From: Marsupella aquatica
Taxonomy: Eukaryota > Marchantiophyta
NCBI GenBank assembly: GCA_973895155.1
Contig: OZ316893.1
Span: 15,190,001-15,254,000 of the forward strand
Direction: 5' to 3'
DNA: 64,000 nucleotides
The notes below the pieces were generated by a model that saw nothing but the letters and a program-made list of their open reading frames with translations, ran no database searches and had not been told where the DNA came from. The translations under genes were made by a program, and so were the position numbers. This document shows positions 54,084-64,000 of this stretch, piece by piece; the first letter of the stretch is position 1; each line of letters opens with the position of its first letter.

Positions 54084-57000
54084 GTAGTGCGGGTGCAGCT
54101 TCCCAATTTTGAAACAATTTTGCTCATTTTATGTCCCGAGGGACTCCAGGAGTTTATGTATTGAGTTTCTAGGTCAAGATGCTTAATATAAGTGAGTACG
54201 CATCAGTGGATACAGTGAGAGGGCTAAAATTTCATATGTCTGGAGTTGAAAGAACCCAACAAACACACTACCAAAATTAGAAAGAACCCAATAGACAGAG
54301 TACCGTTCTCAGGGGAGTTACAGGTCAACTTTCAAACATAAGTGTAACCATTTCAAGGCCAAACTTTATTAACTCCCCAAAACAGAGCACAAGGAAGCAA
54401 AGGACTTAAGCCAACCCGTCAAAGTTTCAGACCTGTCAATGCAGCAGCTCCCAAGTGTGCTTAGGTAAGCTCGGCTCAAAATCAGCCTCAATAGCTCCCA
54501 CGCTGAGTACCACTGATTGTAGGCAATATGGAGCCTGAGACTACCATCATTGTTCAAATTTGAGGTGAGGAAAGAGGGTACCAAAATTCTAGAGAACCCA
54601 ATACCAAACATGCGGTGGCCTTAAATATCATTCCTATATTTATATTCACAGCAAAGTGTTTAATTTTCATAAGCAAGTTAGGGTCGAGCTCGAAATACAC
54701 TTACAACCAGCCGAATGTCAATAGCGCTCACTGCGGAAGGTTGAGATGTGTCGCTGATGGTAGCGCGTTTGCAATCCCCTCCACCTGACCAGTTGCAGCT
54801 CACAGTCATTTTCAGGAATTAATGTGTATCCTGTACCTCATTCATTTCCTCATTATTTTCCCCAACTCAAATATTGGACTGCCATTTAGTTAAGCCTGTC
54901 TTTAATTTCTAACACCATGGAAGATTCGACTTACTGAGTAATGACTTTAACCAGAGCGAACTAGAATGAACGAAACATCTCACGACATCATGGACAATTT
55001 AAAGTGACAAAATACAAGATACAGAATAGGATACAAAAGAGGACATGGCAAAAAGGACGAGTTGTAGGCTTGGAACGAGAAGAATGATAGAGAGACTCCA
55101 GAGTCTATCTTACCTTCACAAACTCTGAAAGATTTTACAAGCATTACAATGTGCAAATGAATGAGCTCTCAAGACCAAATACATTTTCGCCTACACTGAA
55201 ACAGAGTCCACAAACTCTGTACCCAACCGCTGTTGGAGGAGCTCCATCCCCACAATCGATTGAAAAAGCACATTCAACCTGAGCTGAGAGCGATTCCGGA
55301 AGGACGGACGGGCATTGAGTCACAGACAATCATGTGAGTTTGGGGTCCCAGGCGCATCTGTGATAGGAAAAAATAGCTCGGCCGCAGTTGTGATGGCAGG
55401 GCGGGTGCAGTAGGAGGCACTCATCAGGCAGCTAGGGAGGGAAGGGAGGGGAGGGAGAGAGGGAAGGGAGAAGAGGGAGAGATGGAAGGGAGCGGAAGGA
55501 AACTTCGAGCCCCCACAGGGGGAAGTCACTCTGTCTTACTACTCACTTACAACAAATGAAGGTCACAGGTCCTTAAACCCTATCCCGAGTCACAATCATA
55601 AAATGCAGCTTGCATCACACAATTAAAAGAACACCAGGCAATTGAAGGAAGCAGCATTCGGCAATGGACCTAGGCAGCTCGCGAATTTCGCTCAGTAGCG
55701 ATGTCACCTAGACCCTAAACACACAATGCATACATCACCTAGACAACTATACTTGCAGCCACGAGGTGAGTCCGCGTCGATAGGGGATTGCAGCCTTACC
55801 TGTGCCGATGTAGCACCAAGCCGCCCTAACTGAAACTGCGTAGCAATCCACAGCAATCGCTCAATGCAAAAGCAGGGCCCGGTTGGCCTTGCAGCCCGAT
55901 CATCCACCTTCAACCCTGCCACCAAGCAATGAGCTCTCCGCTGTTGCTCACCCTAAACCTTCAACACTCCCGCGAAGTTGTGTCTGCTTGCAAGAACAAC
56001 TCCTTGCGAATCTTTCAACCCGGCCTAAACCCATAGCACAATCGCAAAACCTAGCAATGTCACCGCTGCAACGTTTTGTGCTTGCAATAAGCAGCCTCCT
56101 AAACCCACAGCTCCTTCCACCGTTCACAAAATGCCAATGACTCAACCCTCCTTCCAACCCCGAGCTCCCAATAGTAGCAAGAATCCAAGCAGGGTCTCCT
56201 GCAAGCGCACAGCAGAGACAAGATCTCTCGGAGCTCAATAGGATTCACTCGAAGGCCCAAGCCTGACAATGTTCGGCTCTTCCTTCCCGCTCACCAAATG
56301 CCAAAACATAGGGCGCGCGAACCAGTGTTGTTTCTCCCAAGGGTTTTGGTACAAGGGGTTCGGGCAAAACAATCTGTGCAGGGCAAAGGCATTACGATGT
56401 AACATGTGGAAACTTGCGGCATGGTCCATTAGGTGAAGGGGTTCATGAAGCCAATTGAGGGCAACACGCATTACAAGGAAGAGTAGGGAAAAATGACCAC
56501 TCAGCAAAGGCATTGCATGGTACCCTTAACAAAAACAGTCCCTAATATTGGGCCGTTCAATATTCCTACATGAAGGGAGCTGCAACCATTTGAAAATGGC
56601 CAAGGGGTATATTTGGAGACAGAACGCTGCCAAATGATGTTAGTGGGTTCAGTGTGTGTCTTTCTGTTTGTATGATGGAGTAACCAGTGGCCAAAATCAT
56701 GGCGCGCGACTTGCAATTGCACCAGCCTCAGGTATATATAGCCACACCTATAATAATTGTCAATCATACAGATAAAGTATAAAAGGACTGTCTGGTTAGA
56801 TTTGGGATGTGGGCTGAGATTATTATTTAATAAGAGCCAAAGTTACATTGTTCTTATATATGTGCAACCATGGTGATAAAGATGGCAGAAAGCGCTATTA
56901 TAATTGTGCTGATCGAGCCACTTATAAAACTTCAAAATAGTTGCCTACACTAAGTTACAATTGCAACACTCCAAATAGTTATAGATATGACTCTCCAAAA

Positions 57001-57100
57001 ATTCACCAAAACTTAGTTGAGAAGGTGTAACAAAGATGACACCAATAACCTTGGAGTCACTGATTTCCAAAGGTCTCAAGACAGTCATGCAAGGGAGGGT
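54084..57100. other. Right arm of the CACTA element
   Basis: No gene is supported. The first 100 bases after the eL20 stop are probably its captured 3' UTR. A strong purine tract (about 55,430-55,502, GGGAGGGAAGGGAGGGG and similar) could be the C/T-rich leader of another captured gene on the minus strand. GC is higher at 55.3-56.5 kb than around it. Confidence 0.4.
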
Positions 57101-57127
57101 CTCAGATAGGGCCGGTTTCTTCTGGTG

Positions 57128-57449
57128 TATGTAACACTTCTTGTGTATTTATCATGTTGGTGTGTATGTGCAGGTCATTTGCACGTATGTCTTTGAAACT
57201 GAACAAGTTTCTTGTGGCTTTTGGGGCGTATATTGCTGCTGAGATGTGGATGATTGTCCCTCTCGGTAGTATTATTATTGCAGGTCCATATCCTTCCTCT
57301 AGTTGGTGTTGGCCTAGTATGGTAGTAATTCGTCTTTGGGAGGGGATTATTTTGCTAAAGTATTTTCTCTCCCGCAGGATTGTGTGGGTTGTCCCACTAT
57401 CAACGATGCAAAAATCCAAATCATTCATGGTTGGGTTTTGGTTTACCAA
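57128..57449 (-). pseudogene. Protease part, cut by the CACTA insertion
   Basis: This contains the aspartic protease active site VDSGTTHTIL and the second conserved block (NLFSFKDIRAN), characteristic of a copia lineage distinct from the one at 21 kb. The frame runs into the CACTA terminus at 57,127; codons beyond that belong to the transposon. Its continuation is at 39,248, in the same frame once one TAT copy is removed. Confidence 0.88.
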
Positions 57450-57535
57450 GTGGATTTCTGGTAAGATTTCAGTAAATTCTAGAAAAGCTCCATGGGTCTC
57501 AAATTCCGGTTGTGTTAAGCTCTTTTTGTATAGAG

Positions 57536-58479
57536 CTACCAGGTGGGTTGGGGCGCGGCATACCTTTTGTGTACATGGCCTCTAGTTCCACACCTGTAGC
57601 ATGTTATCGGGTTGTCTTGTCTCCCTCTTTGGCTGCTTCCTGTCTTGGTTTCTCTGTTGTGGGTATCTGGATCCTCTCCTCCATGTTGTTCTTTCGTTGT
57701 TGTATCTCCCCCTGCCTCGGCCCCTGCCTCCATATGGTGGTCTTCTTCGTCCCCCTTGGTTATATCCTCCTCTGCCTCGGAATGTTCCTCTGCTTCGGTA
57801 TTGACCTCTTTCTCTATATAGGTTCCTGTTCCTGTTTTGTGTATTTTGGGGTGCAGTGTAATGTGTTTCAGTGTTGGGCTGCGGGGGAAGGGTTCCAGGG
57901 GGTCTTTCTCTAGTGTTTTGTAGTAGGAGGATTTGATGCTTTTCTGCTAGTAGCATGTGTGCCATTAATTCTGAGTATTTGGTGAATCTCATGTTCCGAT
58001 ATTGAGTAGATAGGATCAGATTTGTTGAGTGAAGTGTTGATAAGGTTTTCTCGATTTGTTCTTCGTCTCCCACCGGTTGATTGCAGATGGCTAGTTGTGA
58101 GGTAATCCTGAATAACTCACTGTTGTATTCGGCAATCGTTTTGAAATCTTGAACTCGCAGGTTTACCCAGTCGTGCCGTGCCGCGGGCAGGAATATCGTC
58201 CTTGTGTGATCAAACCGTGCTTGCAGCTCATCCCATAGTATACAAGGATTATATTTGTTCATATATTGTCGCCTTAGTGGTTCTGCCAAATGATGTCTTA
58301 TGAGTATTAGAGCTTTAGCTTTTTGCTGAAGTGTTGGTCTTGCGTCCGTTAGAGTACGTAGCATCTTGGAGGTCCTTTGATGTCAAATGCGCCTCTACAT
58401 CGAGTGACCATGATAGGTAGTTAGATCCGTCAATGCTTAATGCCTGGAAGAGCAATTTTTCCATTGTATTGGTAGCCAT
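57536..58479 (-). pseudogene. gag: gag of the 25-kb copia element
   Basis: ATG at 58,479 opens a UBN2-type gag N-terminus (MEKLLFQALSIDG...), but the frame shifts near 58,365 into the long frame 58,364-57,582. That frame encodes the rest of the capsid domain and an Arg/Gly/Tyr-rich tail. A further shift leads to the zinc knuckle at about 57,570, which reads CYRCGTRGHVHKRY. The last ligand of the CCHC motif is Tyr instead of Cys, so zinc binding should be lost. It is non-functional by two frameshifts and one ligand loss. Confidence 0.85.
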
Positions 58480-58991
58480 CTGCTTTCACTGGTTGTATAT
58501 TGGTTCCCAATGTTTTGGGGAAGATAATTATGATCCAAGTCTCAATTGATGATTGTAAAGTCTCAATCTGTGGTATAATTCTGAAATTTTGGAGGGAGAG
58601 GAAAGAAATGGATTATCTTGATTGGTGTCAGAGCTTGAAGTGGGCGTTGGGAATTCGCCTCAATCAATGTCGTTTCTTTTCTTTGGAATTCTGCTATTCT
58701 CAGTTGTGAATGTTGCATTCATTGCTCCAGTAACCGTTTTTAATCGTTGGGTGCTCTTCGTGGTGTCATTCAACGTGTGGGGACCACATTCTCATCCTCC
58801 TTGAATTTGTGATCCCCCTTTTTTGTGTCAATTTAGATTGTCTAAAAGGGAGAAGAGAAATCTCCCTCGTGTCCAAATGATTTCTCAGTCAGGAAAAAAA
58901 AGAATTCCTTGATCTGTAGCCAAGCCACTCTCATCTGGTTCTACATCGATTTCCTTGAAAAAAATTGTGGAGCGCTATCATGCTGATAACG

Positions 58992-59134
58992 TGTTGAAAC
59001 ACCACCAGAATAATGTTGTTCTTCTCATTCATGTGTGTGGTCTTTATACATCGAGGTGGTTACTTTAATAGTAACTACCTAAGGTTTGGTGTTAAACCTT
59101 ACCCTGAAGTAGACTTAACCTATGGGTTCTAACA
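58992..59134 (-). repeat. 5' LTR of the 25-kb copia element
   Basis: 143 bp, nearly identical to the other LTR. The adjoining internal sequence on the minus strand starts CGTTATCAGCA. This is not the usual TGGTATCAGAGC, so the primer is uncertain. Confidence 0.92.
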
Positions 59135-59146
59135 AAGGACACTTTT

Positions 59147-59505
59147 TCTTTTTTGTCTTGAACAGAAATGGGGAGGAAATACAATTAGACTCCCCCCATC
59201 CCAATGTGACAGTTTTTTTTATAGGGAACCCAGACCAGGGTGAGCCCCAACGGATCCGACAGGGACCCGCACCAGGAAGGAGAGAGGATTAAATCAAGGC
59301 CACAAAGTGGATGACCAGGGGCCGAGCAAATAATCAGAACTCCAATCCACTACCCACAAAACCCATCCCACCCACACACATATACCCTCCACACCCCAGT
59401 GTGTGGAGGGGGATTGAACCTGGGACCTCTCACTTCTAGGCAAATCCCCTAGCCAATTGACCTAAGCCAATCGGTTTTTAAAAAAAGGAGGAAAAGAAAA
59501 AGAAA
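59147..59505 (-). mobile_element. SINE with tRNA-like head
   Basis: On the minus strand the head carries TGGCTTAGGTCAATTGG (box A-like) and AGGTCCCAGGTTCAATCC (box B, with the tRNA GGTTCAA core). The other end is A-rich (AAAAAAGAAAAAG). AAAGGACACTTTT occurs at 59,134-59,146 and 59,506-59,518, a 13-bp target duplication as made by LINE machinery. The insertion is immediately beside the 25-kb copia element and includes its AAGGA duplication, so it is later than, or shares its target site with, that insertion. Confidence 0.65.
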
Positions 59506-59518
59506 AAAGGACACTTTT

Positions 59519-60899
59519 CCGATAGGCTTGTTCTCTTTGTTGGTTAGGGTCTTGTTAAAGTGATAGAAAGTTCTTTTTTGGCACAGACTGTTAACCTTTA
59601 TTAACTGCTTATCGCAAAGAAAAACCAAAACGGCACCCTAGAACTCAAGAACAAGTATATCAAGGAACTTTCACCAGGACTAAGAAAGTCACAACACACG
59701 GCAGGGAAAAAAAACCTAAGGAAAGCCATTGCTGATATAAGCTAAAATAAAGTAGTCAAAGGAAACCTGGATCAGCATCAAAACTACATCTAATGGGAAA
59801 CTATTCAACATATTTCTGACACAAATTTCTAATGTCAAACTCTTGACCAATGTATCATCAGATGGCCCATACTCAAGTTGGGCTTAGGGAAGAATCATCA
59901 ACGAATCTCATGTGATCTCATGCACTTTTGGATCCTGAAAATGTTGATCCCACTTCACAGGGAATGAGTCAAATAATTGCATGCCATATTTTTTAGGTAT
60001 ACTTGTCTAGAATTTTGTCAATATGGTACAATTGTGTTACAACTTTTTCTCATAAATGAGTCGTTTCTACAATCCTCCCCATATCCTAGGGTCTAAGTAG
60101 TTCAGTATCCTTGAAGCTCAATGGCCAAGTAATTGTAACTTTTTGAATATGGACCACAAAATTTTCTGAATTCAAACCATTCTTTTCCTGGATCAAGATC
60201 TTGGAGAAAGGGAAGAACAAGCAAGAGCCTCGTGAAGAAAAAATGCAAGAGAGTAATGGTGACCATGAGATATCACAAATGATATCACCCATGAGAGGAG
60301 AGACATGAAAAGCAAAACGAGTTTTCTCAGGCATTCCCTGGACATGAATTTGAAGTCAATGCTCTTGAACCGTCCATGAATAAAGGTGACATCCTAAAAG
60401 TTGTTTACAACTCAAAAATTGCTGAACTTTTGTTGGATTGCTTGCATCACTTAGAAATTACAAGAGTCTATGTGGATAGGGAAGTTTGCTCCAAATCCTG
60501 CAATGAATTAAGCAAGGTTTTTGGCACACTATGACATTTTGGAATAGCATTTTAGTATATCCATAATTCCAAAATGTTAGAGGGATTTTTATGATTGCAC
60601 ACAACCGGCCAGCTTGGAAATACATCAAAGAAGAGCAATATTGAAGGGAATCTACTGGCAAAATTCTGATAGCCAGCAACACTAAACAGTATACAATTTT
60701 GCACACCTCAACCAAGGTGGCCCATACAAAAACAAATGTATTTTTAATTACTAAACTACATGCATCCCCACCTGTCCCTATTGACTATCCTCTATGAGTG
60801 CATTTTAGTTACTAGGTTTGGCCACCACCTAGTTACAATAAGGCTTGGTCAGTCAATGTGTTTACCTTCAGACTCAATCACCATTTGTGTCTCACCTCT
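59519..60899. other. No gene recognised
   Basis: AT-rich; short frames only. The upstream part of the LINE relic may begin at its right edge. Confidence 0.35.
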
Positions 60900-63238
60900 C
60901 CCTTCATCAGTTTGGGTGGCCACCCGGGGGGTTGTGAGAGTGTGGTGGATGGCCTCTGCGCGATTGCGGATCTGCACCCCAATTGGGCGGTCAATAAGGT
61001 GGACATGGCCTTCCAACACTGTTTTCACAACTGACCATTTTTGAGGAGCTTTGGATGCTGGTGGAGCAATTGCATCCCTCGTTCCCTTTGTATGTGCCTT
61101 CTATGGGACCTTTGCTCTTTTGTTCTACCCTGACCGTCTCAGCCTAGGATCTTACATGACTATTCTTTTTGAGACCAACATGCACCCAACGGATCCTATT
61201 GGTGGGGCTCTGTATGCCATGGCACACTTGGTGCACTCCGGGCCTCTTCAGTTGCTTTTCCCGGATGCATGTTTCAGTACATTGCTGATAATACCCATTT
61301 TGTGGCACCTACTTCAGTCTTGGGGGATGCTTACATTCATTTTGTTGACCAGTTGGCCCTATTTGGCCTTTTTGTTCAGCCCTCAAAAGTGTGGGGTTTG
61401 GTCTCCACACCCCGTCCCTGCCTCTTTCCCCGCCCCTTGGTATCCCATTCACACAGAGGGCATTTGGGTCCTTGAGGTACCTTTCAGAGAGGAGGCCTTT
61501 GTGCGTGACTTTTTGTAATTAAGTTGCATTATCAAAGGATGTTCTTCACATTGACCAGCTGGTTGCCCTAGGGGACGTCCAGATTGCCTTCATGATTGTG
61601 CTTCAATGCTTTGTCCTCACCCCTTTGTACCTTCTTTGGCCTGTGCCTCCCACCCCCATGTTTTCTCGCATGTCTTTATCACCTTATTGGCCTTGGGGCC
61701 TCTGACAGAGAGGATGGTTCTTTTGCTACTTGGCAGGCCTCTTTGCCCCCATCTAGTGGCGGCACGTCTGTCATTGCCATAGCCCCTATGCTTTCCTTGG
61801 TTGTTAGGTGCAGGTGGGCCCTGCCCTTGCCTCCCGTTTCATTGATCTTTAGCCCCTCTTCTTTGATCATGTCATGGAGGTTGAGGATGGGGTTCTCCCC
61901 TTCAAGGTTCAGTTGCGCAACGCTCAGTCATTGCTACCCAAGGTAGTGCAGGCTACCATTCCTGCTTTTGTGAGGTTGTTATGGACAACCTGGATCGTGT
62001 TCAACAAGTGATTTTGGATTGCCTGTATCATTACTCCCTTTCCAATATGCTTTCAGATGCACATTTGAGTTCATCTCTTGCCTTGTTGGGGTGTAAGTTC
62101 TGGAGCCTGGCACTCCGCTAGTCCTTTATGGGCCACCTTTCGTATGAGCTATTTCCTCTTCACCACGTCCTTGTGCCTTTGTTTGTCTCCCTCACCCCTG
62201 CCTCCTTGGCCAACCTACTTGTGTTTGTGGGGCAACCTTGGACCCTAGGGGTGTTCACATTCTCAGGTGGCCACGGAAGTGAGTAAACTGTGACACATGA
62301 TGACATTCGGGATGCTGTGGCTGCCATTGCTTGGGATTCTGGATACCATGTTGCTATGGAGCAATGACATGTCCTTCCCCCCAGATACAATTTGTGACAT
62401 TTGGCGGGTTTTTACTCGGGCTGGAGTCCATGCCCTCAGTGATGTGGTAGTTGCTGATCCTACTATTGGGAGCAACATTGTGGTGGCCGCCTATGCCATG
62501 TGCCTGGACATGCTACAACCAAGACTGTTTGGCTCAAGGAGGAGGCCTATTTTGTTCATTACCTGGGGAATCTGTTTTACCCTTTTTGTTGAGCATAGAT
62601 GACAATCGCAACGGCAAACCCATGAACCATCCAACGCACAAGTGTTAACATAGAGAGATATGTGGTTCACCTCCACATGAGGCTACGTCCACGGGAACAC
62701 ACAAGAGCTTTACTACACTCTAGGCCAACCGACCATACCAAGCATCCACAGCACAAGCTCTCCCTATCTCTCAACTGGCTCCGTTACAATGAGCCTGAGT
62801 TCATGTGGACGTAGCCTCATGTGAAGGTGAACCACGTATCTCTATGTTGATACTTGTGTGTTGAATGGTTCATGGGCTTGTTGTTGCAATTGTCGTCTAT
62901 GCTAAACACTTTTGCTCTTGAGGTTGTTGGTGCTCTCCACCCTTGCTTTGACTAGTTTCTTTGGGCTTAATAATATGCGGTTTTTGCATTGAGTGGAGGC
63001 CTTTTCTCCCTATTTCAGTTCTCACGACATTCTTTTGGCCGAGGGTGTCGGTGGCACTTTGGAGGGCTCAGGCTTTCACTATTCTTCATCAAGCCGAGGT
63101 TGTTGGTTTTAGGGCCTCTAGGCAGATTCCCCTTCATGACCTTCCTATGTGGTTTACCTCGGAGCTCTACCAGACTTTTCAGTATTCCCTCCACTAGGGG
63201 TTTAGTTATTTGTTTGCTCCTTAGGGGTTTTTGTTGTA
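60900..63238 (+). pseudogene. LINE-type reverse transcriptase relic
   Basis: Conserved RT blocks appear in order but in changing frames: DLHPNWAVNKVDMAF, SLVPFVCAFYG, DPIGGALYAMAHL, then YIADNTHFV (61,284-61,292; the catalytic ADD has become ADN), LFGLFVQPSKVWGL, a VLEVPF block, and a late domain DTICDIWRVF...ALSDVVVADPT. After the inverted-repeat insertion at 62,587-62,908 it resumes with FALEVVGALHPCFD and RVSVALWRAQAF. The frame is continuous across the insertion if one CTTTT copy is removed. At least four frameshifts and several stops make it inactive. The fragment at 18.5-18.8 kb is from the same family. Confidence 0.8.
62587..62908. mobile_element. Fold-back R-U5 element derived from a copia LTR
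   Basis: 322 bp, TGTTGAGC...GCTAAACA, flanked by CTTTT at 62,582-62,586 and 62,909-62,913. Bases 62,587 to about 62,802 match the first 215 bases of the 21-kb copia LTR (21,217-21,431). The remainder, about 62,799-62,908, is an inverted copy of the first 109 bases. The two arms share variants not found in that LTR (for instance AACATAGAGA and CACATGAGG), so they come from one parent molecule of a related subfamily. The arms are about 87% identical. They meet at GTTC, which is also the complement of GAAC at the inner end of the inverted arm. Confidence 0.88.
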
Positions 63239-63246
63239 GTTGGGGA

Positions 63247-63578
63247 GAGGGTTTTCACCGTGACAGCAAATAGCAAACAGATTTACTATTACGAGCAAAA
63301 AAATTCCTGTTACGAGCAAACTAGACAATCTAAAAATGTGTCATTAAAAGTCACAATTTTCAAAATAATTTAAAACATGACAATTTTTTGCTAGTGTAAG
63401 GCGATACTATTACTAGCTCCGGGCGCTAGCCAAAAAATATCGACTCACAAATATTTTTATATTTTTTTTCCCCAAAAAATAATCCAAAAAAAAAATTCCA
63501 AAAAAAATCCAAAATTTTTACCACCCGTTTGCTATTACGAGTAACTATTTGCTGTTTGCTGTCACGGTGGTTATACCT
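63247..63578. mobile_element. hAT-type MITE, copy B
   Basis: About 332 bp flanked by GTTGGGGA at 63,239-63,246 and 63,579-63,586. The ends read GAGGGTTTTCACCG and, inverted, AGGTATAACCACCG, followed in both by TGACAGCAAA. Subterminal ACAGCAAATAGCAAACAG motifs and the inner CGCTAGCCAAAAAAT are shared with copy A. It sits at the 3' edge of the LINE relic. Confidence 0.8.
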
Positions 63579-63780
63579 GTTGGGGACCCAGTTTTTTGTT
63601 GGGCCTCCTTTGGTACTCATGTGGGTGTTTCCTTATTATTCCCTTTATTGGGTCTTTTTTCCTTTAGTATCTTGTCTCCCGGTTAGGCATTCGTGTCTAT
63701 TTGGCTGTGTTGTAGTAAGGTAGGAGATGCTCCAAGATGAAGAGTTAGTAGATCGGTAGGATAATTATTTGCAGCTTTTT

Positions 63781-63859
63781 ACTAAAGTACCCCCCAAACT
63801 AAACATTATTACAATCTTGCCCCCCAAACTAAACTATTTACTATACTGCCCCCCAAACC
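63781..63859 (+). repeat. Three short tandem units with CCCCCCAAAC core
   Basis: The core CCCCCCAAAC(T/C) recurs at about 63,788, 63,819 and 63,847, separated by AT-rich spacers containing TTAC. It may be the end of an element lying beyond the window. Confidence 0.6.
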
Positions 63860-64000
63860 GTATACCGATGCTTCTAACCAGACTTCTCGACCACGGAAGC
63901 GATCCTATTGGCTATCACGTAACCGCAGTCGACCACCCTTGGTCACACTAACCCGCGAGATCAGTCACGTACGCAGCCTGCACCCAGCAGCGCCGCGCCT
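63860..64000. other. Right edge of the window
   Basis: Short GC-richer sequence with no supported feature. Confidence 0.35.

Larger units (their letters stand above)
39249..57127 (-). mobile_element. CACTA (En/Spm-type) transposon with captured gene pieces
   Basis: The left end is CACTAGAAGAATCCG (39,249) and the right end, read inward, is CACCAGAAGAAACCG (57,127); CTGAGACC recurs in both about 20-25 bases in. The flanking 3-bp duplication TAT is at 39,246-39,248 and 57,128-57,130, as known for CACTA elements. Excision in silico restores the copia frame across the site. It contains TNP2-type transposase on the minus strand, a second transposon gene (40,104-41,221), an opposite-strand gene (41,474-44,031), F-box-like, BRCT, PHD and eL20 pieces, and a MITE. 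The right terminus has T-to-C at the fourth base, which may impair mobility. Confidence 0.92.
33736..59134 (-). mobile_element. Ty1/copia element of a second lineage, enlarged to 25.4 kb by insertions
   Basis: Terminal repeats of 142 bp (33,736-33,877) and 143 bp (58,992-59,134), both TGTTGAAACACC...TCTAACA, differ by one substitution and one indel. The target duplication AAGGA is at 33,731-33,735 and 59,135-59,139, so both ends belong to one insertion. Reading the minus strand: gag (58,479-57,536), protease (to 57,128), [CACTA element], integrase (39,248-38,065), RT (to about 36,730), RNase H (interrupted at 36,370/34,885), then a purine tract and the 3' LTR. Without its insertions the element would be close to 6 kb. 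The coding part has several stops and frameshifts. Confidence 0.93.

Overview
This is nuclear DNA of a land plant, made almost entirely of transposable elements nested in one another. The evidence is spliced genes with GT-AG introns, a ribosomal protein eL41 gene, an eL20 (RPL18A) fragment, Ty1/copia elements, a CACTA element, a PIF/Harbinger relic, a LINE relic, hAT-type MITEs and tRNA-derived SINE heads. I cannot name the species from the sequence.

Layout. 0-10 kb: a Helitron-like 3' end; the one convincing intact host gene (eL41, about 2.1-2.9 kb, a 25-residue product with two candidate first exons); a PIF/Harbinger transposase relic; and a decayed minus-strand gene of unknown family with a duplicated promoter. 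10-21 kb: mostly featureless AT-rich DNA, with a LINE fragment, a SINE-like head and a second Helitron-like end. 21.2-27.7 kb: a very young Ty1/copia element on the minus strand (421-bp LTRs that read as identical, GGGTG target duplication) whose gag-pol frame has two stop codons. 27.7-33.7 kb: tandem repeats and short direct repeats.

33,736-59,134: one minus-strand copia element of 25.4 kb (142/143-bp LTRs, AAGGA target duplication). It owes its size to insertions. A 1.49-kb segment (ATGTA target duplication) splits its RNase H. A 17.9-kb CACTA element (39,249-57,127, TAT target duplication) splits protease from integrase. Removing the CACTA element and one TAT copy restores the copia reading frame. 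The CACTA element holds a TNP2-type transposase pseudogene, two further transposon genes and several host-like gene pieces: F-box-like, tandem BRCT, an EDM2-like PHD protein, and the last 113 codons of ribosomal protein eL20. It also contains a hAT-type MITE and motif clusters of another CACTA family.

59-64 kb: a SINE beside the copia end, then a plus-strand LINE relic interrupted by a 322-bp inverted-repeat element (62,587-62,908, CTTTT target duplication). That element is built only from the R-U5 part of an LTR related to the 21-kb copia family. Its structure is what would be expected if minus-strand strong-stop cDNA had folded back, primed itself and then been integrated. I regard this as the most unusual object in the window.

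Genes working together: the transposon genes are mutually independent parasites, most of them broken. The BRCT and PHD reading frames inside the CACTA element are the best candidates for accessory functions carried by a transposon.
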